NCBI GenBank assembly: GCA_022829145.1
Contig: CM040745.1
Location: 19,646,406 to 19,710,405, forward strand
Direction: 5' to 3'
DNA from: Albula goreensis
Lineage: Eukaryota > Chordata > Actinopteri > Albuliformes > Albulidae
Length of the DNA stretch: 64,000 nt
The notes under the pieces are model-generated. The model searched no databases, was not told where the DNA came from, and saw only the letters and a list, made by a program, of their open reading frames with translations. Positions 1-13,458 of the stretch are shown piece after piece. A program made the position numbers and the translations under genes. How positions within the stretch are numbered: position 1 is the first letter of the stretch; each line of letters starts with the position of its first letter.

Positions 1-3000
1 AGTGAAGATAAAAATGCAGTTAATGAAGAATTAAATCTGACCTTAATTATTTTAATGGCATACATTGCATTGCCTCTGTAGACTTTTCTATTTTTTTTTT
101 TTTTTTTTTGCCACAAAGAAAATTTGCTTTGGAATATGTTCTTTCCATTAAAAAATATAATAATTTATCTCCGAAAAAAAAAAAAAAAAAAATCCTGTTT
201 AGATTTTAATTGCATATGCCTTGAAAACCTTTAAGTTTGTTTGCTTGTGTTATGGCCATTGTATTCCTTATTCTCTTGGTTGTGTTTCACAACCCTCTTG
301 TACCTCATGTACTGTCAAGAATGACACTCCAAGAACTATTTTCCAAGGATCATTAGCATTTCTTCACATGCACCCAATGGGTTAAAATGTTGAGTACTTA
401 AAACATCATGATAAATACCAGGCATACTCAGCATCATTTAACTCAGGAACACACAAGGTCCCTGCACTGATAACGTCCTTACTGCAAAAAGGGTGTCAAA
501 GATTTTCATCTTACCAGGCATTTTGCTGAGGTCCTAAAAACACTCTTAGTCAGCCTCTCTGTAGAATGATCAGCAGTTCAACACCCCAGCTCCTAACATA
601 AAGGTCAAGCTCATCACGGTCGCTGTCCTTCAACAAGGGAAGAATTCCATGTATTAAAAACTCCTCTGGTGAGGCTGATTGACTTGAACAGCCAGGAGAA
701 AACAGGTCGGCCTCAAGCCAAGACCAGTATTTGTCCTGCAGTCATCGGGAATTGCAATGTACTACCAGGACTTGGTTGGGATAGATTGGGCTGTAACCCC
801 CCTCAGCGCTCTCAGGGATGACTCTGCTGGTACACTCAGCATTTTTTCCTTTGATGTCGACCATGTATTTTATCAGATTTTGTATACGAATAATGTTGCA
901 GTGGCAATGAATCCATTGTTTTGCAAACTTTCTACACAGAGCTGGCAAACTACTGAGGTTTGCCATGAGTTTTGTGTCATTATTAGTTTAGCTGTCCCAT
1001 TGCTCAGTCTCTTGAATCTCAGCTCAGAGAGATTACATTTCTCATCCCAGGTAGCAAGGCATTTACAGGTCTTTCAGCAGGATCAAATGATTTATGGGAA
1101 CACTCATTTAGAAACAACTCAGCAGGGTCAGTGTTGTGACGGAGGCGGCCTCCCCACACAGATGCTTGCTCACAGCTGAGGACGAAGCATTGCATATCAT
1201 CCTGAACCAGAGATAACAATATCTTGCAGCTTCCCTACAGTTTTAATTCTCAGCACATGCCGCTAAGTGAAAATTGAAAAAGCAGTGTCTAAAGTAAATA
1301 AGAGGAAGCTGTCAAGATTTAACCCCAGGGAGTAGATTCTGTTAACATGCATTGTGAAGATATTTGTCTATGATTTTCTCTTAGCTTTACTTCATCGTCA
1401 AAAGTTTTACACTTTGCAAATTATTTGAACTAGTAAATTGGTTTTATGACAGTGAAAAGTAATTAAGTTTAAGAACATCACACAGTGACCCCATACAAAT
1501 ATGTGTTAAAGAGAGTCGGTGTTACTGTCTGAGAATTAAGCTCTGCAGCGCTGTGGGAGAGAGATCCACTTTGAATGAGTGTAGGTACAGGCTCTTGCCA
1601 ACAGTGTGAGTGGAAGTTAAAAAAAATATATATATCTCAAGTGTGTGCATCTCCTGTGGAGGTTTTAATTATGTTTTGCAAAAATAAGCTTGCCTGTCAG
1701 ACCAGCCAATTATAATGGCTTTATCAGTGAGAGATGGCATCAAGACTCAGAGTGTCACACTGTGCACCCAAAGTTTTGTCTTCCCTAGAGGAGAGTATAA
1801 AAGAACAAGTGATGCTATATTGTTCGGGATAACTTGATGCCTGAAGACTTTACTAGGATAGCAGAGGAAAAATGATGTTTCAAAAGTAAAATATGAATAC
1901 TTAAAGAGAACATACACAAATAACATACATGGGCACATTTTAAACACTTCTTTTCACTAATGATCATTGTTGTTTATAGTTTTAAAGTATCTCATAATAC
2001 CAAAAGGTGCCATGGTAAAACATGATATTTTTTGTACTTGCATGATATCAAAATATGTAGGGCCCAATTTACTAAAGCATTTGGCATGTGCAAAATTGTC
2101 TTTCTGGCCCTAAAAGGCAGAAGAGGAAAGCACATGATTCATTGAGGTACTTTGATTGCTCTAATCACAATTCCGGTCAGTTAAATTGCATGTGCAAAAT
2201 TTTGAAAATTAGTATTGGATGCTTTGACATGGACCTACAACTGACTTTACATTGGTATACATTTAATTAAATATATAAATACATCATAGAGACATTTAAA
2301 ACTTTGTATCCTGGAACAAGATAAGAGAGCAAATGTAACTTCTTCCAGCTTGCTCAATAGATCAATACAGGTGAAATAGATAAGGTTAGCAAGTGTACCC
2401 ACTTACTGTGCTTGTTTTCTGCTCTGTGGGTTGATCTCCCTGTTGCCATTAAATCTCCAATTTGGCAGCTGCAGTAGTAGCAGTATCTACCCCTTCCAAA
2501 ACATTTTGATTCAGCAGTTCATACTTTTACACCTGCACTCTTTTAAACCTACTGCTAGCAGCACAGATCTCTCTGTTGTGTGATGCTGGGAGCCCTATCT
2601 TCCACACAAGAATAGGTGGCAGTAGCTCTACCTCAAGTTGGTTTGCTAATTTCAGACTGACACAGTTGTTATTTTTCCAGATGCAGATGTTCTTAAAATA
2701 GCAAATGAATGTGTGTCCATTTGGTGGGTTGCTATTTTGATAACACCAGATGTGACTATTGGGTCACAAAGCTGCAAATGTCGATCTGCACTATGGTGTG
2801 ACTCTGCTTGCTTTACCCTCATCAATTAATAACTATCCTTGGTGTATAGGTGTCACTGTACATGTGCTAAATAGCCAATGTAAAAGTCTCATTTGAGCCA
2901 TTGTGCTTCTGCATGAGCTTTGAGAAAGCCATGATCATGGTTAATATTTGCTGAATAACATTGCACAGCTCTGGCAGAACATTTTAAGGCCAATTTATTT

Positions 3001-6000
3001 TGCAAGCTTGCTAAACATTGCCCTCATCTGAAAAAAAAAATTCAACAGAGGACACAGTAATAGTAGGACAGTGAGCTAACTTTCAGATTTAGCTTGAGCT
3101 TGCAACCTTATTTGGTCAGTTGACTTTCAATGAACTATCAATGTCCACACTGTTTAAAAATCTATATCGATTCTGCTACTAAATGAAAAAGAAAATAACC
3201 ATTAGTATGATGACAGGGCTATCTGGATAGCTATGCAATCAAGAGAGCTGGTTAACATGATGACTGACTAGTTTAATTTGTAAACAGTTAGCCCTGTGAC
3301 ATCGACATGAAAAAAGGCACAATGGTAATGCAGAACTTGCTTTTGTTCAGTCAAGGTTAAGTATCATAAGACCATAAAACTAACGAACCCATAGAAGTGT
3401 GTCAATATTTGCCAGAAAATGATATGATGAATCAACTAATGCCATCTTGCGACCTTTTGCTCACAGTTTGGTTCCCACTTCAAAAATCTCTCCTGTGTCA
3501 TTGTCAGTTTAGCCTGATGGACTTTCTCACCAGTAATGCATGATGGAATTAGACCAGAATGCAAGGGTCTATCTATCCATGGGCAAAGATTAGTCATTTG
3601 AGGCAAAGATCATTAAGGGAAAGGAACAGATTACTTGACCGTGGGAGCTGAATATTACACTGAGAGCACAATTTGCTAAACCGAGAGTACAAATTTTGCT
3701 AAACTGTAAGAGCACATTGAATTGCAAGAAATGAGATTGTTTCCTCATCCCTGGCCCTGAGAGGCCACAGTACATGCTATTTTTGTTGCCCAGCACTTGC
3801 CAATTAAAATATTTCAGTACACAGGTAACACACCTCACCTGGCTTCTTGGGTCTAAAATGGTTGTTTTGGAACTTCAGGCAATCAGCAAAAACAAGTATA
3901 CACTGAAGCCCTCCAGGACTAGGTATGAGGACCACAGGGCTAAGACATAATTGTGAATGAGTGTAGTTGTATTATGGCATAATATATTACACCATATTGC
4001 GACATGCAGTATCCCCCAAAAAGTTTGCTTTAGACAGCTTTAAATACCCATCATTGATTTTAAGTGATTTTCCGTAGCACTCGGCATATGAATACATGTC
4101 TTAAATTGTCAACTTCTGAATTTGAGTTTGTCTAAAAATAGAGAATTAAAACATAAAAAACACACAGACTGTCAGTTTCCCCTTTTGTTATGACAATTGT
4201 GTGCAGGGAGAATTAAATTGGGTACAACATGATTTTGGTAATCTGTCTATCAATTCATAATGCCTAAGAAAGGTGTCAGAATTTAGGAGCCCAACCTTGT
4301 ACCTGTATCCCAGTGCTCATTATAAGTATTCAAAAAAACACCATCCCCTTGTCTGGAAATGTCTGGAAATAAGTTATTCAGTATTCTATGAGCTGTCAAG
4401 AGCACAAGGAATAGGCCAGTGCTGGACACATGAGCAAATTGTTGGAGTTCCAAAGAAGGATTTTACTTCAGCACTATCTTCATGTCCACTCGGTTATTAT
4501 TTTCTCATGGCCTTGCTATGAGGCCATATCTCTGGTGTAGAAAAAGCTATGAAGTCATCCTACTATGTAATAAAGTGTAATATTTGGTACTTGATGAAGA
4601 TGGGACTTTTGCATGTGGGAACTATGTACCCGTGCGTCATATGACAGTGAATCTATTGGTTTGCAGTCCAAAGTGCATGGCATCACACCCCTTAGGATGC
4701 TGTTTTTCTTATTTGGGTTTGATATTATACCTTGTAGCAGCCCAAAGATTTCCCTGCCGAAGCCACTGTCTGTGTGCAGAGCGTAAACAGGTCTACTGCC
4801 AAGTATCTGGCAACCGGATGGTTTTATACTCGGTCCACTTGGTGTAACAGGTGATGGAGGTGTCTTAAAAAGGCAAATTGTTAATATTTAACTGTATAAA
4901 GTCTCCTGAAATCTATAATTCAACACTGCTGAAATGTGTCCCTATTTGTGACCTCTTAATGCTGTGGTGAAGTGAGAGTGGTGAAGCTTCTGTACACTCA
5001 GCCTCACAGCATTGTTTATCAAGGGATCAGAGGTCTCTGATTAAATCTGCATGTGAAAAAACCTCAGTAATCTCAGTACACTCAAAACTGCAGAGCCATC
5101 AGTTATCAGAACAGGTATAAATGTTGAAGTATCAGTCATTATTTAATTCATTTTAAATGCTGATTCAAAATGCAGGTATTAAACTGAAACACGATTGCAC
5201 ACATAGCTACATCAAATAATTAAGAATAAAGCCATAATTGGACAAAGGAGTGTCTTACTTAAGAATACTATCAGGTGAAGCAAATATGCTACTTTACCAA
5301 AAGATTAATTTAAATATGCAATGGGCAAAATTTTAGCCTGCCAGATAGGGTATAAAATATGTAGACAAAAAAAGTAAAATACAGCCAAACAGACTACAAA
5401 AATAAAAACACAAACATATCTACCTTTTATCTGTAGTACTAATGTAAAAAAGTAAATGTTAAACAAAAACAATTTTTTTTTCATTGAAACATCACAAAAT
5501 AGGCACAGTCAGTTAATAGAGATTAGAGGATGAGACCTGGGGAGATAAATGAAAATAATCAGCTCACTTCATATTTTTGTTGTTAAAATTGTCATTTTGA
5601 AATTCTTGTTGCAGCTTGGTCTCCTATCTGTGATTGGATATGACAATGTTATTCAGTGAGTGAGGGAGTGTGGCCACTCCATTGTCACCACTATGGAATG
5701 ACAGCAATAGATTCCTTCACGATGTGTGTTTTTCTTACATCTCTGTCAAAACCAGTTCTGTTTTCATTTTAGTTTTAATGCAATAAATACATTTGACTGT
5801 AACTTAAATGATGGCCAATCCACCAAAATGGATGGAGGCTCATTTTCTATTTTCAGAACATTGGCACAGGAGGTACAAAAAATGGCTTCATGAAAAATTT
5901 GCAAATACCTTTGCAGCAGAGCCAGCACATCATGACACCTGCATTCAAGTTACTGCAGCATAAGACATGGAGTAAAATATGGCCTTATGCCATTAAACCT

Positions 6001-8600
6001 CATTTCTTTCTACCAGTGCAAACTCCCCTGACACATGTTGTTTTGTATTTCATGGGAATATCTTCTATATCATGAACATAAGTGTGCCATCTGCTTCTAT
6101 ATTTAAAGAAATGTATAGCAAAGCTGTAGCAGATATAGCAAACAATAAAGCTATGCAATTATTCTCATCTTGTTAAGGCATTATTCTACTGTTTCAGCAT
6201 ATCAATATGCTCCACATTCTGGTACTGAACCCAGAAGTGACTGTGTCCAGCATTGCCATCAGGCAATGCAAAATTGACCAGAAAGGAAGGGATTTGGTTG
6301 ATATTCAGCCGAAATTTCTACTACACATGTTGGAAAAAGTAAAATATTGCAGGCTTTACTCTGGGCAAAAACATTTTTAAATACATTTTCTAAATTTAAA
6401 TACTGTGTTTAACACCAATTTCTACAGAAAGGAACTTGGTGGCAGCACTGCAAAACAACGCATATCAGTAAATAATAATATCATGATTTCCCACAATTTA
6501 CAACAGGGTAGACTCAATTTTCTTTTGTTGTCTTTTCTTTCTTTGTATAAATAGGGTATATTATCTATCATAACATTTAAAACAGGTTGTAGTTAATGAC
6601 ACCTAATTATTCTTCATATCCTTATTGAAACACACTAAATGGAATTTTACTTTAGCAAATTATATTAAAAACTTCAGAGCATATAAAAAAGACAAAAAAA
6701 CTGGATGAAGGTATTCATGCTTTAACTGGGAAAACAATGATTAATGTGTTTATTCCCCTTCACAGAGGTAACACCAAGGGATGTATAGGCTGACCTATTT
6801 AGATATGAAGGTTATGTTGGAGAGTGTGAGTGTAAGTGCATATGAGGGAGAGAGAAAGAGAGCCCATCAGAATTTCTGCTGCATGCTCAGTCTTTACAGT
6901 CTTTACAAAGTTGATCATTAAAAAAATTGTGTAGGTCTGGTTTTCTCTGAATATTGATCTCATCCAATTACTCAGATTCAGATTGTAACCCCCCCAACCC
7001 CCACCAAAATAAAGAATGTAGCTGAACCTAAAGGGTTGTTTACTTCATTTATCATTAACTGCCCTCTCGGGATCAAAAGATAAATCCAGTGAGGGTAAAT
7101 AGTCTCATTCTTCTCTGGTTTTATTGTTAATTTGCCTGTTAGACCACTGGTCTGCTCGGGGTAAAGCTGTAGCAGATGGCTGTAGCAGGTCAGTGATGCA
7201 TGGTGTAAAAAATTCTGTTGATTTGAAAGGTATGACAAATTCCTTACACTCAAGATACATCCCACATGTGCATATTTGGAAACTACTCTGTCGACCTTCG
7301 AATGCTGAAATAATAGATGTGGTAAAGGTTACATATAGCGGGGGCAGCTTGAACATTACGGAATTCAATTTTTTCAGAGGTGTTGTCTTTAGCATACTTA
7401 GTTCTGTGTGTTTGCCTGGTGACAGAAATCATGAAATCATCCTTTCCCTTCATAATAAACATATTATGAATTATCATTGCATTCATACTTAAATTTAAAG
7501 TTCTGTAGTGGCCAGGTGCCTGCAGACATGTGAGCCAAGCATCTGTTGACCTCTACAACACAGGCAATATGTGATTGCTGATGTATCTGCAGGGTGAAAC
7601 ATGGAGACCTTCTTGACATATGAATTGGACTAAGTACTGTGATGTGATCAGTGGTCCCTAGTTAGTCCTGCTTGTACTGGTTTTGTGAATGCCTTTAATT
7701 CATATCTCATTTAATTTCTGTCTCATTTGAAATCTCCATGTGCTGCCTAAAATGGGGGAAATGTTCCTGTTACCTCTGATGTTGGCTGTAACACCCATGA
7801 GCAGGACTGACTTTGCCTCCCATCTCAGTACTGTTTCAAGTAAATGCAGTATCTCACCCAGATGCTTCTCCAGACATTAAATCACCACTGTTGATTAACA
7901 GGGAACATGAAATCCAGTTTTTGCAAATACTGGGCCATTGCCCTTTGTCTGAATACCTGATAAATTTTACATACTAGAATCTGGTACAGAACAATCATAT
8001 AGCTCATGAGCATACACATAAACTTTCAGCTTTATTTATCTCTACAGAACAAGATTAAACAAAAATTACATAAGGTAGAAAACTTAAAAGCCCTCCTCAT
8101 ACTGTACTTTAAAATCATGGTCAGTTTGTGCACTAATAGCTAGTGTTGCTCAATTGCCATATGTAACTTTGACCGCTCCCTGAATGTGCAGGGTATGCCT
8201 GTTTATTCAGCAATGTGCTGAATTTATCTGTATTATGACTTCAGATGTGATGTTGTGTACCATGGTTCAACAGACTAAGTGCCTACTGACACTGCTTATT
8301 GGCATTCCTGCCTGCAGCGCTCCATAGGTTTATATCCCTCTGCCTTGAGCTTTTCAGTCATAATTAGTTCAAGGTTTATCTGGCTACTTTGTTATTTTGT
8401 ACCCATGGTTATAGGAGCTGAGAGTTGAGAACTTGAACAAATTGAAATCTTTTTTAATTGAAAACAACTGGATCCAAATTTTTTGTGCTATTAATACACT
8501 GACATAAAAAAGAAATGTCAGAAACATACACATACCAAGGTTTTACCCCTAGTAGACTCACATGGAAATCAGTCTCACTTTAGTAATTAGTCTCGTTTTT
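1..8600. other. Intergenic AT-rich stretch, no gene recognised
   Basis: No domain, exon or RNA gene was recognised on either strand. The longest open frame is 757-1179 (+, 140 codons), which has no recognisable motif and no splice or promoter context, and is treated as chance. The segment holds homopolymer runs (T at 91-109, A at 174-192). A possible repeat edge at 2061 reads GGGCCCAATTTACTAAAG and resembles the GGGCCAGATTCACTAAAG at 35838. Upstream placement relative to LRP1B fits an intergenic desert. Confidence 0.6.
91..192. repeat. T19 and A19 homopolymers facing each other
   Basis: A run of 19 T (91-109) and a run of 19 A (174-192) are separated by 64 bases, which would pair as a simple hairpin on either strand. 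The spacer has no recognised content. They may be the tails of two oppositely oriented retroposed fragments or independent slippage products. Confidence 0.7.
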
Positions 8601-8806
8601 AATAATTATGCACTATTTATTAAATAAAAGATACAACAACTTGTAATTCATAATGGTTGAAGGCATTACATTCAGACTGGTTTGAATGCGGCTCATGTTC
8701 TTACGATATCAACACAGACACCACGTTTAATAAAATATATTTATTAAACAACAAAGAAAATCATACCTTGACAGTTTTTATTGATCTAAGGAAAGAGCAT
8801 ATGCGT

Positions 8807-8841
8807 TTGTGTGTGTGTGTGTGTGTGCGGGTGCGCGTGCA
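8807..8841. repeat. GT-rich microsatellite, imperfect
   Basis: A run of GT dinucleotides (about 8807-8827) passes into an imperfect GTGCGGGTGCGCGTGC stretch. It lies at the edge of the CpG-rich segment. Confidence 0.85.
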
Positions 8842-9127
8842 TATGTTGAGAACAATGGGCGCGTTCCCGTCTGTTCCATCTGTGTTCCCGTATGTGTCGG
8901 TTACATGCACGGTGCTTAATAACGATCCAAATTCCACGGCTAGTGTGGCAAGTTTTGAAGGAAAATGTATATATCGTGTTTGTCGTTATCAAGATCGCAT
9001 GCAGAGAGCTCAGTTAAGAAGGTTATAGAAGATTATATACAATACAGATATAGCATATATTAATTACATTGTAATTAAACAGAACGTGAAACATTCAATC
9101 CAAGTGCCTGGTGTGTCCGTCTTACGT

Positions 9128-9155
9128 GTAGTTGCTATCTGGGGATAGCAACTAC
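9128..9155. repeat. Perfect 12-bp inverted repeat (hairpin)
   Basis: GTAGTTGCTATC at 9128-9139 is followed by a four-base spacer TGGG and then its exact reverse complement GATAGCAACTAC at 9144-9155. A 12-bp perfect stem with a tetraloop-sized spacer is uncommon by chance. It lies in the CpG-rich segment. No U-run follows it and its function is unknown. Confidence 0.9.
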
Positions 9156-9730
9156 CGCAGTTCATGTGTCCAAGGATTTTGTCTTTTCGTCCATCTGTTG
9201 TTGGAGAAGGAATCCCGCTGCTGAACTTTCTAAAATGGTACGTCGTCCGAGTTTGCACGTCTGGATTGGATGATTTGGTTCGCTATGGTTTGGATGTTTC
9301 AGATGCTGTGAAGCAAGCTGAAACAAGTGTTCAGGTTACCACGCAGGATGGCTGTGGATCCGTCGCGTGAAGTATGCCAGTAATGAACCATGCTGTGCTG
9401 GATGGTTGAGTGCTTGCAGAAATGCAGGCCTGGAGCAAAAGTTTCTTGCTTGCATTCCACACGCCAGGGGTGGACGAGCAAGAAGGGCAAAAAAGACAAG
9501 AAGGGAGAAGTGCCCGGAAGCAACAGACAGAGACAGGGAGTTTGTCTGTCTTTTTATTGCTTAAGTTTTATTGCCCTTTGTGTGTTTCCGGCGCTATAGT
9601 ATTGGTGTACCGTAGCAAACATGGGCTGTCTTAAGCACTGAGACTGTTTAAAACACGCACTCCCTGGTGATGTCAGGGTGAACGTGTGCACATTGGTAGT
9701 GCCGTTTGCTAGGGACCCTACAATGGCATG

Positions 9731-12700
9731 TTTCAGATGTCCCCCACAGAAAAACTTATATTGGTTCTGTTTGGGATCTCACAGAACCCAACCATAAAAC
9801 ATGGTTAAATGCAATGGATTTTCATCTGCTTTCAAACCTTGATTGATGTTGAAGGTATAGTTGTATAGTGGTATACAACCACTCCTGAATAATTATGATA
9901 AATGTGCAGGCACACACATATTCACAAATCTTTGCATAACTAACCCCTCCCCCGTCTGTCTCTCTGTTTCATCACCTTTCTGAAATGTGCAGGCCTTGCT
10001 AAGTGAATGTGCAGGAAAGCTAAGACTTCAGAAATGACCTCTCCATTGGATTTTAATGTGATCAGAAGAAGTAAAATAAAAAATAAAATTGACTGAGCTA
10101 TAACTTTTAACTATTATATTTACATGTACAGCACTGGGGTTTGTGAGACCCCAAACAATGAGGAGGTAAAGCCAATTTCAACACAACACAAGGGTTAGGT
10201 ACAATAGAATTGGGTGACTGCTGAAGGTTTGTGACAATACTCAATTACTCATAGTAAATCATGCTTATATACCATATGTATCCATACATAGTCCCATCCA
10301 CAGTGTGTTTCAACATGGTATTATTTTCACTGGGTATCAAATTATGATATTCATTAATTAGAGATTCATGCTGAGGAGCACAGATTGGAGGCCATTGCAT
10401 GAGGCAGCATGGAGCCCATTGTAGGCACTGAGTGAACTATCAAGGGACCCATTTTGGGTACTGAACAGGATAGAAATGGGCCCATTTTGAGTACTGAAGG
10501 GGACAGCATGTGAAGCATGTGATCACAGAATGGAGCAACATTTGGAAATGATATGGGCACTGAGTGCAGCAGTATGTCGGTGATACTCAGAAACTCATGG
10601 AACCCCTATATAAGTACAAAATGGACTACTTACTGTATAAGTCAATTTATAGAAAATAAAAGAAATGAATGAACAGGTTGGCCATCACTTGTCAAACATA
10701 TACTTTCTTCTAAATCCCTTGGGGAAAGGCTCTGTTTGTTTTGGACTTAATTTCTTTGCTCATCTGCAAGAGAGTGCAATATTAGACCACTTCTCAAAGG
10801 GATTGCCAACTCAAATTTGTCATTTCCCATCTGAATGGATATTTTTCATCATATTGGGGGATGATGAACATAACATCAAGCATTTGATCAGAGCAGATAG
10901 TTTACTGCACTTCTACTCTACAAGGTATAATGCAAATGAGAACTACCTCAAATAAACATTTTGTAAGCAATGGGAGCATGATCATGCCATTGAAATTGAT
11001 TACAGAACAATTGAATTTGGTTGGCTAGACTGAAAGCACTTGCAAACAAAAGGTTTAAGAGTAGGCACCACAATAGGGTCCATCTGGACTATAAAGATAC
11101 ACTGACCCCCTTCTAGGCTGTCACATCAAGGTTTTTCGAATTACATTTCGCTTTTTACATTTTCGCTTATTTTGGAGCCTCAAGTGACATCAGTTTAAGG
11201 GTAAAACATCTGGAAGATTAGAGTAGGAGTTCTATTTTTTTTAGAACAAAATTTGTTCATATCTATCCTGATGACAGAGGAGATTCTTTTCCCCAAAAAA
11301 AATATTGCACCCATTGATGGGGTTCAGCTGAAATGATTAATGCCAGGACATGTTTCTGCTCAGATGAATACCCTTTTTTTCAATCATGATTTGAATTTAC
11401 AGATTTTAGACTTTTTATTTTTGTTTGATTTGTTTCAAAGGTCTGTCTGATTTCAGGTTGTATGCTTTCTAATTTAAAAAAGTTACATTATTCTTCTTCA
11501 AAAAAATCCCTTTTAGATATGCACAATGAGGCTTGACTTGTAATTTTTTTTCTTGCTTCTTTTGTTTTACTCTACATCACTGTGGAGCCAAGTTTTTAAA
11601 AAAAAAAAAAAAACTGTGCAGACTTAATATTTGATAAAGCTCACTAAGCAATAATTGTTAAAAGCATATGCTTATTTTATGTGGATCTCAGCTAATTCTA
11701 TGTTTCAGTCTGGTCTTACTCCAACCTATAAATCATGTGCGAAACAAAATGCGACAGTATTCCAAAGTATGTGTCATCTCTTGATGCATTCAGATGCAAG
11801 GCACATAGGATAGTGGCTTGAATAATGTGTTCCCCACTGAATTTTCGAAACATTGTACTGCAGGGAAAATTATTGAACTTAATCAGGATACCACACACAT
11901 GTTCAACTGATCAAAATGGATACACGTCTTGTTCAAAGGCAGAGACCCGTAAATACTGAGCGTGACAGTATCAAAAGTAATAATCAGTCTCTCATACAGT
12001 AATTCTCAGGAAGTACATCAAAAGCTATAAAGGCTTTGCAGTTCAGGCATAATGACCTGATCACATGCAAATGATTGATATATATTACAGGGGCATGATT
12101 TTGCCCCTCATCCTCATTTTGCTAAAAATCATATGAAAATGTTAATTTTATCTCCACTGTCACATCAAACTTTCATTGTAGAGAAAAAGCAAATTACACT
12201 CATTCACTTGTAAGTGTTTGGAAGTATAAAGAGCAAGGTACATAGATCATATTTAGTTCTATCAGACAACACAATGTGAAAACATAAGAGCAAAGGTTAA
12301 AACACTTGTCTAAAACCCTGTAAGTAATATCTTTCCAGTCTATCACATGGCATTAAATATTACTAAATTAATTATTAATTATTTGGAATAAATGTCAAGT
12401 ACATGACAAGGACTTGCTGAAAGAAGAAATTGAGGGAAGAATGGTAGACCTACAGTCCACATCCAGTTTCACTCAGTCAATAAATGAAGCAGGCATATTT
12501 AGAATTTTTATAGATTGCAGATAGACATCTCTGTATTAAAGCTGGCCAGGAACATCATTTCCATGAAGTAATTAGTAATAGAGCAGGTCATTAAATTGAT
12601 TCCAAATTTGGTTACAGTGAGTTCAAAACAAAATTTAAATGAGTCATATGTTGTTATTATTATTATTACTATTTTTTTTTAATGAATATAGCCAATTTTT

Positions 12701-13300
12701 GGATGAAATGAGACAAAGAATAATGAAACTCACTGACCACATTAAACTGAAAAAATGTTTTCCCGTATTTACTTTGTTTTTTAAAGGTTTCAGAATTCCA
12801 TTTAATTCATCTGTCTTTTAGTCTCATATGAACAATTTTCCAATATCTGTCTGCCTTTTAAAATATAAATCTAGAGGCTGTACATTGAGGCTGATCAAAA
12901 TGGTTTGATGCTGCTAATGTAAGAGATGTTTCTCTCATGGTTACTAAACCCATTACCAATCTGGGTTCAATAAAGCAACTGAATGACTTTAGGGCCTAAG
13001 GAGTTAACAAGCAACTGTTCATGCATAGCACCTCATGAATATCTGAGATGTAAAGTGAAGAAACACTTAATGAAATGAGGCAAAAAATATATATATACAA
13101 AAATATGCTAGCTTTGAGGTCCAAAACCTCTGTGATGCAAATAAATGTAATATTGATTCCAGTTAGTGTGTTTCATATCATTATACAATTTTTATTCAGT
13201 TCCACATTGTGACTTTTCCTATCTGAATAATGATGTAAATCTTTTGATTATGCATCTAAATAAATAATAAAATCCTTACTTAAAATATGTAGGTTGGGGC
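9731..13300. other. Intergenic stretch, no gene recognised
   Basis: AT-rich sequence with stop codons in all frames. The frames up to 96 codons (for example 10665-10955 on plus) show no motif. Apart from the 33-bp minisatellite at 10415-10513 and an A16 run at 11598-11613, nothing was recognised. Confidence 0.6.
10415..10513. repeat. 33-bp minisatellite, three units
   Basis: Units begin with CCCATT at 10415, 10448 and 10481, exactly 33 bases apart. The later two share CCCATTTTG(G/A)GTACTGAA, while the first is more diverged (CCCATTGTAGGCACTGAG). Because 33 is divisible by three, the minus strand stays open as an 11-residue repeat (10366-10560), which explains that reading frame without needing a gene. 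Partial, degraded units may flank it (about 10390 and 10545-10570). Confidence 0.8.
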
Positions 13301-13458
13301 TCTGGGTGGCTAACACAATAAGACGTTTGTTTTGGAAACCAGTGCTAGCCCTGCAACTGTGAGTTTGAATGGCCATCCAGCTGTGCCATGACCAGCTCTG
13401 GCCGTAGGTCTGCATTGGCTCAGCCTTGCCATGGGAAGATGGGGTCAAGCCAGTTAGG
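13301..13458 (+). mobile_element. tRNA-derived-like SINE, copy 1
   Basis: The head (GGGTGGCTAACACAATAAGACG from 13304) and the downstream GTGAGTTTGAAT resemble pol III A and B boxes of a tRNA-derived SINE. A second copy lies at 34670-34832. In both, exactly 44 bases separate the start of GGTGG from CCCTGCA, and both finish with a related block, CAGCCT..CCA.GGGAA...GGG..(A)AGCCAGTTA. Two independent positions sharing landmarks at the same spacing argue for a real dispersed family. The A box is degenerate, so the tRNA origin is less certain than the repeat itself. Confidence 0.65.

Larger units (their letters stand above)
8650..9730. other. CpG-rich island-like segment
   Basis: Within strongly AT-rich, CpG-poor surroundings this 1-kb stretch carries many CpG dinucleotides, for example in the blocks around 8828-8840, 8859-8890, 8920-8996, 9125-9157, 9188-9262, 9341-9368 and 9586-9612. 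It contains short open frames on both strands (for example 9164-9370 on plus, 68 codons) but none is recognisable as a protein. It could be a CpG island of an unannotated promoter or distal regulatory element, or a young insertion whose CpGs have not decayed. No terminal repeats or target duplication were found, so its origin is left open. Confidence 0.5.

Noticed and set aside
757..1179. 140-codon open frame on plus, the longest in the window
   Set aside because: No recognisable domain, no homologue recalled, overlapping frames on minus; a frame this long is plausible by chance in 64 kb.
7105..7492. Several overlapping open frames on both strands
   Set aside because: Overlap in four frames at once signals a local scarcity of stops, not a gene; no motif in any of them.
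10366..10560. Minus-strand frame with an 11-residue repeat
   Set aside because: Explained by the 33-bp minisatellite; no start, splice or promoter context.
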